A stretch of 37,707 bases of DNA from UBA965 sp046303375. Lineage in GTDB: Bacteria > Chloroflexota > Chloroflexia > Chloroflexales > Roseiflexaceae. Location of the stretch: positions 1-37,707 of the forward strand of contig JBKCGB010000172.1 of the NCBI GenBank assembly GCA_046303375.1, written 5' to 3'. Both the position numbers and the translations under genes were made by a program. The number at the start of each line of letters is the position of its first letter. Position 1 is the first letter of the stretch. The notes under the pieces were generated by a model. The model was not told where the DNA came from. It worked only from the letters and a program-made list of their open reading frames with translations, and made no database searches. This document shows, piece after piece, positions 17,301 to 32,300 of the stretch.

Positions 17301-20300
17301 TATTGCTTGTGGTCAACCATACACCGCCATAGGTCTGGGCAATGCCGTAGATGGTCGTAGTGGCTACAGTGCTCGTATTCGCAATACGCAGGGTGTAGGT
17401 CACCACCGAATTATTGCCGAGCACGGGTGCTTGACTCTGGACATTGATGGAACGCAGACCGGCAAGCAACGCCGACCCTGCCATCGAGGTGGTTTGGAGT
17501 TCGCGAATCGTCTGGCACCAGCTATCGTCGGTCAGTAGGGCACAGAGTGATGTGGTTTCATCGATAGCCATCTGGACGGCATCAGGCTCCGTGTTGGCAA
17601 AGGCATCAGCCACACTGCGCATGCTCGCACCACTCGGTGTGCTGACAAGTGAGGCTTGAATTTGCGTGGTACTCGGGATGCTGGCACTTTGACGTGCGCA
17701 CACATTATCACTCAGGCTTGGCCATGCATAGCCATTGATGAATGGAAGCACCACGATTTTGTCGTCGTACATGCTGTTCCGTGATGGATTGGATGTAGGG
17801 AAGCTGGCCCATGGCATGAACAACGATTCGGTGGTGGCAAATGCAACCACCCCAAACGGCGTACTTGCATCATAGTCGATGGCACCAAAGTCGAGGCGGA
17901 GATCGCTGTGGTCGAGGTAATTGTCTGTTTCAAAGCGATACTGCGGCCGTGATTCCGATAATTCCCACGTGTTGTTGGTTGCATTCCAGGCCCACAGACT
18001 GGCATGTGCCGAATCACCCACATAGATGACATAGTCTGCACCTTCCACGAATGCCGTGTTGCGACTGTTTTGGGCACGGAAGAGTCGGGTGCGCCAGTCG
18101 GTCAACGCCTGTGCAGTGCCCACGGGGGCAATGGCCCGTCCAGCAACATTGGCGGGGAGGACAATAAAGGATTCACCGTTGGTTTGTTGAGTTGCCAAAT
18201 CGTTGGTGTATTTATCGGGGCGGAATGCGTTGACAGTGCCACCAATTTTGCTGTCAATATAGATAAACAAGTCGCCGTCAGTGTCCCAGTTGGCTCCTTG
18301 CCAGTTGAAACGCACGGCCTGGCTATCCCAGGTGGTGGCAAACTGTTGGCCATCGTAGCGTACAATGGTGCGTTCGTCGTAGCCGAGTACCGCACAGCCA
18401 TTGTTGAGCCAGCCACGATAGACGGGGCTCGTCTCATCAAAGAGCGTGTAGTCGGGAGTCAGCGCACTATCCACGTAGACATCGGGGAGGCGAGTTACCG
18501 CACTATTATCAAGGCTGTCGCTGGTACGCACACCGATTTGTATGCGCGATGCTTCGACTGTATTCAGACCAGGGGTGCGCAGCGCCGTGCTCACAAGTGC
18601 ACTATCATATGCATCACTACGCACCACCGTGGTGACCTGGTATTCAAGTTGACGTAACGTAATTGCGGAAATATCGCTGATGCGACTCCAATTGACATTC
18701 AAGTCAAGCGTGGTGGTCGGCGTAATCGTGCTATTGGCAGTGAGTGGGGTCATTTTGCCGTTGATATTCGCACTCACCTGCGCATTTTCGAGTTGTGGTG
18801 CACTATCATCTACACGCACATCAAAGCGACGTGATACTGCGTTACCTGCTTTGTCATATGCCTCGACGATGATAGGAATGAGCGGTTGGCTCAGCGATCC
18901 GCGCGGCACATACACACTCGCGAGTACAATTTGTTCTACCCCGGTTGATGTGCTTTGTGTATAGACGGTGCTGCTAATTGGATATATTGCTGCAGTTACC
19001 GCATTGCGAATGTTGTAGCTGAGTAATTCACTATCATCCACAATCCGTACGTTGACTTCGATGTAGTCGTTGATGAGATTCTGTACGCCTACAATCGAGT
19101 CACGGATGCTCAGTGTTGGAGCTTTGGTATCCACAATAAATGAATACCGCGGTGATACCTGTGCACTGGGTGAATCCACAGTCTGATAGACGAGTTGTGC
19201 CACATGCCGTCCAGTGGTTATAGTTGGTAAGGTGAATACGTATTCCACGGAGACCGGCGGTTGCGAGTCATCGATGATATTGCGTGGTACATGGGTCAGC
19301 TGTGGTTGATTGTCGATTAACAACGTCATGGTGAGTACCCCGGCAGGGGCATCAGCGCGGAAGTGGAAATCGAGTGATTCGGTTTGCGTGTATGCAACCA
19401 TCGCATTCAACATGAATGCACCGGCTTGAATTGGTGCACTGCGCACTAGCTGACTCGATATCCCGGACGTTGCCGCTTGTTCACTACAGTTGCTGGCACG
19501 GTCACAGGCGGTGGCAGCCCACCGTCGATCACTCACTTGGAAACTCGTCAGTTGTGCAGTGTTGTTTGTGGTGCCTTGTTGCAATACCAGCACATCGTTT
19601 TTGGCGATTGCAATCGCCTGTGCGGTACCGCGGAACTGAGTTTCGCTGCGCAAGGTAGGTGTCACGCTGGTAGTGTCCATAATACTGATGCGTTGACACG
19701 CCACATCGCAGTATTCATCTGTTGCGAGTGCACTAAGTACCATTACATCATCGCCGAGATAGGGGATGACTTGACGGATATGGTAGGCATCGACCGTGTA
19801 CAAATCGTCGCTGAGCGATGTATGTACATAACTACTTATTGGTTGTAACGGTGATGTCAACGCATACGAATCACTGTCGAGGTAGGCATAGGTGAGTAAC
19901 ATATTTGGTACGTTGGCTGCAACACCATTTTGCAGTGGGACGTCGTCCACGATGACATACAAATACGTATCTTTGGCCATCACATGGTGCACATATCCCG
20001 ATGTTTGCAGGACTTGTGCCAGCTGAAGCGTGCCATCACTATCAATCTGGTAGAATGCCACACCATCGTCACCTTGGGCCAATGACACTACTGCGTGACT
20101 GCTGGTGAGTGCATAGCCCCGTGTCCCTGCGATAACATCGCGTGATAGATTTTGGATAGGGCTGCTCAGGTTGGTGAGGGTAATGTTCATCAGTTGCTGA
20201 CGTGTACCATCAGTCAAAATAATGAGCTGAGTATCATTATTTGCCATGGTAGCATCGACCACGTTGACTGCCGTGTTAATCCTGAGTTCACCGAGATACT

Positions 20301-23300
20301 GCGGTGATTCTGGCGTTGTACTGATATCGAATGTACTGATAAAGAGTGCGTCTGCGCTGCGATTTAATGCGACCAACGTGTGTTTGTCGCTACTCATTAC
20401 TAGCGATTGGATAGTGCCGCTGACCGGTATGGAGCGCTGAATCAGCGTATCCGGACTATGCGCATCAATCACAGCGATGCTGTTGGCTTGTGCCGTGTAG
20501 TGGTACCGTGCTCCTGCCACAAGCTGGGATGTCGCGGCAATTTGTTGTCGTTGTACTTGGATAATGTCGGGGACGATACCATATTCACACGACCCAACCA
20601 TGCGTGTTGGCTCACGTAGCGTGCCATCCACTGCACTGTTTTGACTAATATAGGCCACCGAGTTGTGTTGTTGTAGCTCGGCATCGAGGCGTTGGCCACA
20701 GGGTGTTTGTACCGATGCCGGGTTGAGGTTACGGTCATTAATATCAATGGTGTACCGATAGAGTCCAGTGTCAGTATCTTGGATTTCTGTTGCCACAATC
20801 TGTGGGCGGCGCGTGTCTACCCGCCCATTCCACAACGTGTGCTCACCTTTGTAGAAGGTGCGATTATCGACATTGTCACGCGTCACGCTTTGCAGAATCG
20901 CATTGATTTCGAGATTTTCTGGGTAGGCGGTACTCCACACATTCCCGTTGATGCTACTCGAAAGGGTGCTGGTGCGCCAGCCCGACTGTGCCAAAATACG
21001 TCGTTCGTTGGCGTTGAGGGCGTGTTGGTAGATGCGTAGATCGTCAATCATGCCGTGATACTGGTCACCGATGACGAGGCGTGCGCCTTGGACGACGACC
21101 ACTTCGGCGATGCCCAGTTGTGCTGTATCTGTCCCTGTGGTGGGAATCGAGATGCGGATAGAACGTCCTTGAGTGTTGGTCGGTGGTGTCACGCGCAACT
21201 TTTCTGCGACCACCACCGAATCAGGCACTTGATACGACCACAGCACCTGCGTATTGTCGGCTCCCAACACGTCCACACGCAACTCTTGCATGGCTTGTGC
21301 ACAGCAGGCAGCGGTGTAGATGTCGATGGCATCAATATACTGGAGTGACCCAAAGTCCATCGTCCAGCTGGGATTAGCTGTGGCTTGGGTGAGTGCCACA
21401 CTGCCTAGTTCTGTCACACGGTTGGTGTTGCCATCAGTGGCGCGCCAGGCACCATTGTCACCTGCAGTACTTGAAAGTGTGCTGGCGACCCGACGCGCAA
21501 TATTGACATCCGGGATAAACGGCTCCTGCGTTTCAACCACGGTCAATGGAATATCTTGTTGATCGAGGTACATCTTGACATTGGTGCCGTCATAGATTAC
21601 TGCCAGGGCTTGCGCCGTGCTAGGTAGTGTGTATACGGCTTGGCTCGTGACTTCGTAGCTACCCATGCGAAAGCGCAGCTTGTTGGCCACGAAATCAAGC
21701 ACATATGTGTAGCCGTCGAGGGAGCCACGCACCAGCTCACCCGTTGTACGTGTGGGTTTGATCCAGGCCGCAAGCGACCACGGATTGTCGTTGTACGGTA
21801 CAGTCAAGCCATCGGTGTCGTACATGGAGACCGTATCATTGCCGTCGAGAAGGAGTGCACCACTCCCAATAATGCCATTGGTGATGGTAAATGGAGTTGT
21901 GCCCGGCAGATACGTGAGCTCGTGATGGTAGACCGAATCATCGTTTTCACGGAGGGCATCGATGGCCTGTGTATTATCGAAGGGAATCGTGACCACCGCA
22001 TGCATGCCCCGATCGAGGTAGGTCATTTCACGTGCATCGAGCGCTTTTGCAAAGTAGCTGATGTCATCAACACGCAGCCCCAGTGCACCATCATTTTCGG
22101 CACCACCGACGCGGATGGTCGGATTTTGCCAACGCAACTCGCTGTCATCAAAGCCAAACACATACATGCCATTGAGATAGACGGCAATCACAGTCGTGTT
22201 GTTTTGGCGCGCACTCGTAATGCCCAGATGGTACCACTGACCGTACTCAGGCGCGGTCACTGGGATTGAGTGCTCGTACATACCGGTACCGTCACTATCT
22301 TCGACAGTCACCAGGATGCTTTCTTGAGTATGGTCATACCACGTATGCACCATGAGTGCAGTGTCTGTTGGGTTGGACGACACGATACTCGCAATGCGCC
22401 CTGTCTGCGTATCCGCATCTAGGCGCACCCGCAGGGCGGCACTCAGGGTATCCGTGATTCCTTGCACCATTTGTGGTGCCAAAAAGACCCCGTCGCTTTC
22501 GCGCTGGATGGTAATCCCTGTGCCAACAAAGCCATTTCCGAGCGTCGGGCAGGTCATTGGTTCGCGAGTATATTCGCCGTTGCAGATGTCACTTTGTATG
22601 CCGCGGGTGCTATCTAGGATGGGCAGACGCGCTTGCGACACTGTAGAATAGTACCGCAACGATGCGCTCAACGTGTCTTGCACAGCGTAGCCGTCATCTG
22701 CCATGACGAGCCGTGTCTGGTGTGTTGCCACTCCACTCCCCAGTGCCACACTGCGACCAATCAACTCACTGGGTTCAACGATGAACGACGACACGAGCAC
22801 ATCATCAATCGAGCCACGGAAGCCGTCTTCGATGAGCGTGCCGGTGGTGCCCGATGCAATTGCCCCAATCAGCAGGTCCGGCGTATTGATGGTCAAATCA
22901 CCACGATATGCCATGCTCGTTGTGGTCATCGCCGTGAGCTGGGTGCCGACTGACAGCGTCAACGTATCGCTGCTCTCCGAAAAGACGATGTAGTACCAGC
23001 GCTCGGCATCGAGCTTGAGCGTGCTACGGAGAATGTTGTTACCGCGCAGGCTCTTGAGCACGAATTTTTTGGCGGTCGGCGTATAGCTGCTATCGCGTTC
23101 TACCATGATGCGCAAGCGTGGATTACTCGCTACACCCGAGCCCACCAGCGTGCCACTATCAGTGATTTTGGCAAGCAGGGCGATGGTATATGTGCCAGTA
23201 ATGACGTTTGAGGCATTGATGACGCGAATGGCCTGTTTATTGCCCGTAATATTAAACAGCGCTACACGTTGATTGCCGAGACTGCTGTCTTCGCGCACAA

Positions 23301-26300
23301 ATGGACAGGCATCACAGGTCGCGATGAATTTGCTGTCGCCTCGGTTGTCAAAATAGGTGTCTTGTTCGGGATCCGACTCAAAGTCGAGGCGTACCCGGAG
23401 ATTCTTTTGCAGTGCTGGACGACCTTCACCGGCATCTGACACGGTGCCGGTCGCAGGCTGCCGGTTGCTGACGAGGTACAAATTAGGGATGAGTGGTGAA
23501 GGAAAGACCCCGATGTCTTTGGGTGGCGCACCATCTACCTCAATCGGGTTGGCATCACCAGCGACCACCAGCTCCACAGGATTCGTGTTGTTCATCATGT
23601 CGGTGGCAATCACGGAGACCTTGTAGAATCCAGTCGGATTACTAAACGGCAATGTGGCCAATGTATGCCACACATTGCTGTTTGGCAATCGTCGTGCTTC
23701 GAGTGGTATCAACGTAATCAAGCGCCCCGATATGTCATATAGCTTGATTTTGACTGCCTTGACGCCGCTCCCGGCCGCCCCATTCGCATTGCGCAAGGTG
23801 GGGTCAGTCACATTCACGTTGATGTGAATCATCGGCTCATTGGTGACCAAGTTGCGTGTCACCGTGTAGACACTACTCCCCTGGGGCAATGGCACAATTG
23901 ATGCCACTGGTGGCGTATCGTCGAGCAGTGTAGTGGTTGTAATAAAGCTGTGGTTGTTGACGATGTCATAGGCATCAATGGTGATGGCATAGCGCCCTTC
24001 GATGCCGTTGTTGAAGCGTGTATCAAATACGGGACAAAACGCCACGGGATGTTCGCTCAGGTCATCGACACAATCCGCTGTTTGCGTTGTATACGTGTTT
24101 GACAGGGAATTTGGTGCCGTAATTGTTGTTTTTACCGTTTCCACATACGAGGTTGGGTCAATCGCGTAAATCAGGTAATTGGTGGCCAGTTTGGGCACGT
24201 ACGCAGGGATGTTCACAGTGATGGCGGCCACATCGGCATCCACCACAAAGGCATCGAGTTGCTTTTTGGATGTCGACATCGCCATTTGCTGGCGTGCGTC
24301 GACGAATGCATTGCGCATCACAATGCGACTGGGCATAAACGTGATGTCGTCTATTCCCCCATAAAACGCATCGACTACGGTAGCCGCATTGATGCGCCCA
24401 CCAATGCTTACGCGTGCATCTGGAATAGTGGCAAACACGGGCAATGTGACCGTATTACTCAATGTTTGGTTCGTGTTACTCAGCCCATTCTGAATGTATG
24501 TAAATCCATTCACGCCATACGTGAACGCAATATGATTCCAGCCAGCGGCAATGGCAGTGGTACTCGTGTAGGCATAGGAGCCCGCTTTCACCGCAATATA
24601 GTAATCCGGAGTAATGCGTACTTCGAGCGCACTAGTGGTGTCGTTGCCGTAGCGAAGCAGTGTTTGGGTGCTTGTAACTCCTGCTTCTGGGCGCACACTG
24701 AGTTGCACCGTGCCACCGTTTTGCATGGCACTCATGATGCTCGTGGGTTGTTGCACAAGGAGCATCGATTGTTGCCCATCAAAGTTAATCGCAGCCCCAC
24801 TTAATCCGGCAATGCCAAACGCAGGACAGGTGGCGTTGGTAGCGGTAGTGGCACACGTGGCAGATACCGTGTTGCGTTGCAAGCCCCAACGGATACTCCC
24901 TGTGACAGCGTCACCGACCACGGTGTGGTCGGGCAACGCCAAAAATGGGGTGCTGACGGTGGGTGAAACGGCGTTTCCTTGACTGAATGCCGGTGCCTGG
25001 GACGTAATGGTTTCTTCGAAGCGCAGTTGCCAATGGGGCGCCTGGCTGATAAGCATGCTTGCATCGTTGGCGAGGATCAGCGCTTCACTGCGCAGATCGA
25101 TAGCATCAAGTTCGCCCACAAAGCCACTACCAAAAGTGAGCGGACCACGATAGAAGTTCGCTGCTGAACTCACGGTTTGGTTGGTCACTTGTTGGTTGAC
25201 GATCAGGGTTTCGCGACGTGTGGCTGAATCAAAACTGTAGAGTACATGGCTCCACTGGTTGAGCGGCATCACGGTGGTAGATGCCAACGCACTGTACGTG
25301 TTGTTGGTGCTGGTCAGACGGCGCATTTCCATGGTGCCGTCCGCGCGGATAGCGAGATTGAGTGCAGGAGCGCTGGTTGCATACAGTCCGGTATTTGTCC
25401 CCATCACCCACTGCGCATAGTAGCTCGGTTTGACCCACATGCTGATGGTATAGCGCCCCGCTTGGCTGAATAACTGGCTGACATACTCATTTGTTGTGGT
25501 GGTCAGCTGGACGCCTTGTGTGCCACTAAAGCGCACCGCATTGTTGATACGACCTGGTAGACCACTTTGTGGACAGACGCTCATACAATCGAGGCGTAAA
25601 TTGATGTTGACCGTATCACTAAACACACGCGACTGGGCGGGCACATCAAAGCCAATATGCAGGTCTTGTGTGCGGCGTTGGAATGCGAGCCGAATCTCTT
25701 CGGTGGAGAGCGCTTTGTCATTGAGTTGCACGCCGGCTGCCCAGAACGAATGCGGCCCGCCAAAGCGGTATGTGGCTGTTTGATAGGTGTTGGAGAGTAC
25801 TTTGCTGGTGAGTGTCTCGCTGATGCCGTTCACATAGACGTTCGCACCACTCGCCTGTTTCACAAATGCCAAATGGTACCAACGATTGATTTCGAGGGTA
25901 GTAGTAGCCGTATAAGCACCGGTAGGCGTCGCTAGGTATGCCTTGCCGTTGGCTACGCCGATGCTTATCCCGTTTTTACTGGTATTCAGATTGGGTGCAA
26001 TCAACGTGGTAGTGGTGGTGTCAAATTTGAACCACCCCATCATGGTCATTTCCCGGCTGAGATTAAAAACGCCATTGATACTGTTGTTGGTATCAATGTA
26101 GGTCTGGTTACTACGCCAAAAACGAGCAGCACCTGCCTGAATTGCTGGGCAGTGGGTGCCACATGCTTGCAACTGGATGTGTGTGCCGGTCGGTAATATG
26201 TTGTTGCTACTGACCGGGTTGACTTCAAGCTCTTTCAATGAGAGGGTGCGGGTGCTTGTGCCAAACATGCGTATATGCACATAGCGCGCCATGGTGGCGT

Positions 26301-29300
26301 TATTTCCCGATTCAAAGTTGCGCTCAATGATGGCAGGCGGCGTGGTCGTGTTGCAGGTATCTTGGTTACCACACAACGCATATTGCCATGTAACCGCCCG
26401 CGATTGCACGGCTGACTGCGCATTCACACTCGCCAGAGATTCATTACTCAAGGCGATGATGGCACCACCCCAGTTGGCACTCGTATCGGTGTGGATACGC
26501 AATGTGCGAATCGCTTTCACACTGCGCAGATCGATTTCATACCACGGTTGACCACTTGCACTCGTCACTGCCAGCGTGTTGGTCGTGTTGCTGTCAATGG
26601 CCAGATTTGCATTGACCGTGGTTACCGTGGTGCCACTCCCCGCCGATGCCACGGGCCCCATGTAATCACGCACATCGCTACTCATGAATGGCATGCAGAT
26701 ACGCGTTGATTCCAACACACACATGTCTGCAAGTGGGTATTTTTCAAAGTTGGGATCACTCGATATGACCTTGACACTGGCCGTATTGGTGACAGCAATC
26801 TGGTCAGACTGTGGGATGCGTGCGAGATCGGAGCCGATAACTCCATCAAACACATAGCGCACATAGGCTGCCTCGTTGCGGGGTACCATGGCCTGTCGGA
26901 AGATACGCACGTCGCGCATCACTGTCGCATTATTTCCGACCACGATGGGGTCAAGTGGTCCATCGGCGAGTGCGTTGATGGTAGCGGTTGCCGATTGCAT
27001 CGAACCACTGCTACGGTAGACATGCAGCCGCATCGTCAGTCCGTCAACGGTTGCCACGACCACATAGGTCACATTTGGGCTTATCGTGTCACTGGTGCTG
27101 ACGCTTCCTGCCGCATAGTTGAAGCGGATCCGCCCATTGGTCACGTCCAGCGTAATCCGGTTGGCCGTGGTCGGGTTGGTGCTACTCCACAGCGTCTGGT
27201 CGGCTGCACTGCTCGTCTCGAACGTCATGTAAATGCTAAAAGCGTGTTGGTGCAGGTAGGCTGCCATGCCATCCGCGTGGCGGTATGTGGCCATACACGA
27301 TGTGGATGTGATACAGGTGAGGGTGGAATTGTTTGCTTGTGCGAAGGCCGACGTGTCGTCGCGGCTCGTCGTCGTACTGGCACTACTGCAACTTATCAAC
27401 CACGGGTCGTCACAGTTGCTGGCAATGGTACGAATCTGCTGGTGATTGAGCGCTGCCGAGTAGACCTGTATGTCACGCATAAAGCCGAGTGCGTAGTTGT
27501 TGGTGCCTGTCACCACACTGGCCGCATTATTGGTGTCGTTGCCCAGAATGAGTGTGCCAAATGCTTCGGAAGGGGCATCAATGATAGCCGAATTATCGGC
27601 TGCATTCAAGCTGACATTGCGCCCATTGACAAAAATTTGGCGTGATATCTCGAGCTTGGGTGTATTACCGTCCATGAAGCTGCGAATTACGCGGGCACGG
27701 AACGCAATATGTGTCCAACTATTGCCACTTGAGCCCACATACGGGATGCCAGTACTCGCCTGTAGGCGCGATTCACCAATCTGAAAGACGGGCACAATCG
27801 CCTTGGTCATGTCTTCACCACCCACTGGGTTGGTGTTCTGGCCATAGAGGGCAAAGGCATTTTTGCCCGCTTTGCCGTTGCTCAGAAACGTGCGTTTGTT
27901 GGTGAATGATTCGGTTGGTTTGTACCAGAATGCGACGGTGAAATCACGACTGCTGATGCTGTTGCCGACACCCACATCGAGGAGCATCGAATAATCGCTC
28001 TGGTCTGAATTTTTGGTGAACTTCCATGCACGTTCACTTTCCACGTAGTTGGCACAGAGCACCGTGTGACAGACGATATGGCGCGACATGTTGGAGAGGT
28101 CGGTAAACCGGGTGGCGGTAGTGGTTGGCGTTTCGTCGAGTTTGAGACACAGCTCAACATTCGCAAAGGTACAGCCAAGTTTGTAGGTGGTCGTCGTTTG
28201 TGTGTCGTCGACACTCCCGGGCACGGTGATGACGCTCTCAGCGTTGATACTTGCGTTGTGCGCTACCGAAAACCCGAGGGGGGATTCTGCAGCAATAGCG
28301 TATTCGTTGCTCCGCGTGCTCACGCTACTAATGCCTTGCATATCACGGTTAAGCAACTTGCTTTTGAGGGTGGATGCGACGACCATACTATCACCAGGGC
28401 GCACAATCAGGTTGTTGTCACTCTGGAACGTACCCGCATGGAGTTGCGCAATGTCGAGTGGCGTGAGCGCAGTGGCAAACATCGCCACATCATCAATGCT
28501 CCCCTGCCAGCTCGTGCCTGTTTCGTAGCTACTACAGTTCGATTCTTGGGCACCACACTGGTACATGGCTCGTGAGCTCTGCCAGCCGCCGATGCGCAGT
28601 TCGTTGTTGTTGCTGTCCGTATCCCGTGGTCGGCCCGTCACAATGGTGCGCATCACCTCTTTGCCATCGGCGTACAAGATGACCACAGCGCCGTCATAGC
28701 TGACGGTAACACTCACGGGACGCAGGGCAGGCACCTTGTAGTTGGTATTGATCTGGGTACGCCCTGTGTCGGTATTTATATCAATGTACAGTGTGCCATC
28801 GTCGTTGCGCGCCAGACTAAATAGCCCCGCTTGGGTGATGATGGCGTCAAAGTAGGTGCGTGATGTATCGTTGCGCCGCGCAAAAATACGTGCGGATACG
28901 GTAAACTCTGGTGACAACAGCATTCGATTGGCCGCACCCGCACTGAGTTGTTGGGTGCCAGTGAGTTTGATACCTGGGGTGCGGAAGACGCTGTTCTCGG
29001 TGCTGCATCCACCGATACAGGTGGTTGTGTTGTTGATTGTACCGGCATCAGCCATGCCTGGATTGCCAGCATCATTGAAATCAACGGAATAAACGGGGAA
29101 ACGCCCTTCGCTCATGATGCCGGTGATTGCCAGGATGTCGGGGCTGTTTTTGGCATATGGACTCAGACCAAAAATCTTTTCACGCATGTCGATGATGCCA
29201 TCACCGTCTTTATCTGCCTTAGTCGGGTCAGACCCCATCCAGGTAACGAGTGGTACATCATCGACGATGTCGTATGCTACATCCCAGCCTCCCACGCGTT

Positions 29301-32300
29301 GACCATTCACGACACGTACGACTTCTTCGCCATCGGTGAGACCGTCACCATCACTGTCGATCTTGGTTGGACTGCTGCCGATGATGAGTTCTTCTTGGTC
29401 AGTCATGCCATCGAGATCGGTATCTGTGGCATTTGGCGATGAGCCAAGCGTGTACTCGTCTTTGTCGGAGATGTTGTCGTCATCACTGTCCCAACGTGTG
29501 TCAGTTGTCTGTATCTGGTTTTCGACTTCGGCAGTTAGCCCGTCATTATCTGCATCAACAAAACTCGGGAATTGCGGTGTATCTGTTGGGAGTGACCATT
29601 CGAAAGTATATTGCGTCGCATTCACGGCGCGGAATCGATTGAATTCGTCTATCGTCGCTGGAAATATATCAAATACGGTTTGATTGCTTTCATTCACATT
29701 GAGATAATCCGTATCTGATTGATCTTCAATAAAGCAGATTGGAATGGGAAAGACGAAAAAGAGCGCAAAAATGTAGATGACGAAACATGTCTGTCGTTCG
29801 GCTTTCCACGCCTTGGAAAGCCATAAATCGGGTAATTTTTGATTGACACCTGTATTGGTAAGTGATGACTCGTAGCTCACATACTGTTGTAATTGCCACG
29901 AAAAATCAGGGTCACTGATGCGCGTATATTGATGATATTGCGACCCAATGGAAAGTGATCCACGCTGATCGACCTGATTTGGACTCAGGTTGTAGCGAAA
30001 GTCTGTCTCCCGCTCGTTTTGGTTGAGCCACTGCCAAAACCAAGGCAACGCCATCCATGTGGCTGGGAAGGGCATTTTTTCGATTTTGTCGACTACCGAC
30101 AAGCGCATTTTCCATGTATTGTTTTGTACAAATCCCTGGCTGGTATTTATCAGCCCAATATTCTGTCTGTCAGGCTCAATTTCAATGCTACGTGAATACT
30201 GGTCGTCGGGGTCAACTACCAAACTCGATTTATACCAAGTGAATAGATTGGCCAACAATCCGGAAATGCCACCACACAGCCATTGCCCTGCTGATGAGCG
30301 TTGTTGCTTTTCGGATAACGTGGAACAGATGAGTGTGGCGAGCGCATCAATGGCACCGATGATGGCTGCAATTAAAGCACCAATCGGTCCTGCCAGCGAA
30401 ATTGCAGTGAGGATGGCTAAGGCGACAATTTGTCCAACAAATGCGGCTACTGCGTTGCCAATCTGCCAGCCAAATTTGGCTGCAATAATAGCGAATGCCA
30501 TAGCGGTTACTGCAAGTCCGACGCCGACGACAACCCCAACGACGGTGAGTGCCTTGCTGAGTTTACCCATTGCACTCCAAGTTGTCTTGATTGCTGCAAA
30601 CGATCTACTTGCTTGCGTTGCCACTGAGACACCGCTTTGGACGACTTGATAGACGTTTCTACATTCAAACACGAGCTCAGCGATTTTTACTGTGAGGTCA
30701 GCAGCATTGAACGCAATTTCGATTTTTTGGGTTGTATCTTTGCTGAACTGGTTTCCAAATGTACCAACTCCGACCAACACGATGACTTTGGTGACGGCCA
30801 CCAATGTCCCGATGACATTAAAGCCTTTTTCGGCTCCTGTAAGCTCCGCCCAATCGGTTTGCACATCGAGCACACTTTGAATCACCGATACGATGTTGTC
30901 ACTAGCATCAAGTGCGCCACTGACGATTTTCTCTTGACGATCATCGCTGTCGTCGTTTTCGTCGCCGAGACCAACCAACTCCGCATAATTGTCGATAAAT
31001 TCGACAATTAAATCGCCCCATGTGGCCGTGACATTGTCGCCAAACTCAATGGGAGGGATGGTTTCTATCGTATTTTGAACCGCATTCGGTTCAAATGAAC
31101 GCGTATGCGGCGTTGCAAATACCACAAAAAACACGGTCGCCAGCGTACTTCCGTAGGTCGCTAGCTGATTGGCCAGCGTTGTATCGCTCGGTGGGGTTGA
31201 CGCGTCGTCTGCATATGGTGCGACCATATTGACTTCGGCGCCGATTTCGTCATCACTGAGTGAGCGCCATACATACGCATTGGCGTCTGATTCACTGACC
31301 TGGTCATTTTTTACGACTTTGAAAAACTGCCCCGCAATGTTACGAAATTCACGTGTCGATGCATCACTTAACGACAACGTGCCACCACTTGCCAACCCAC
31401 TGGTTCGTTCTGTATTACTACTGGCAATGAGCACGGATGGGCGACAGCGCACGTCTTGCACGAGAGCGGTATTCGTCAGACATTGAATTTTGAGTTGACG
31501 AACCGTGGTGGAACTACAGCTAGTACTCAGGAAATTGGTACAAATAGCCTGATTCAGGATTTCCTGCATATCCGTCGTATACAGACGAATACTCTCGAGC
31601 GATGTATCGTAACGTTTGTAGGTTGCGGTAAAGCTCGTCAAATCCATGCCATAGTTGCTGGCACGAAGACTTGCATTGGTGCGTGAATCGAGCAAATTGA
31701 TAATCGACGTCTCAGGGCTCGACGTGTCATTGACCCGAAAGCGCGGCGTACTCACAAATGCCTCATCCAATTTGTTGCGCACCGTGATTATTTCCTTGCG
31801 GCGCTTGGAAATCGTGTTGATGTTGGGTTTAGACGCATCTTCGACAATGACAGCAGCTTCGCTGGCGGCCACGGTATCTTTGACCGACGCTCCTGCCAAC
31901 ATCCAGTTGCCATAATAGCTTTGTACGACGCGCACGAGTTCTTGGCGTTGGCTGTCTTCACAGGTTGAATCGGGTTCTCCATCTTTCGGTGGGCAGTAAT
32001 CCTGTACCGTTGAAACAACCCAAAGTAGTCGGGTATTGTGCGTATTAATCCAGTTACGGCCATTACTTTCGTAGTAGATTGATGCCGAGTATGCCACACG
32101 ACTACCTGTGATTGGGTCCTCGACTGGATAAATGGGTACCGTCAAAATCAACTGACTGGTTATATTGCTGCCGTCCGCATTCCGTGCATACGATGCACCG
32201 ATGCCATAGAGTTGCAGTTTGTCGAAATTCAGCCACTTTGGACGGATATCTGTGCTGTCGTACGCGCCACACGAGTTGTTGGCCACACACGCATTGAGCG

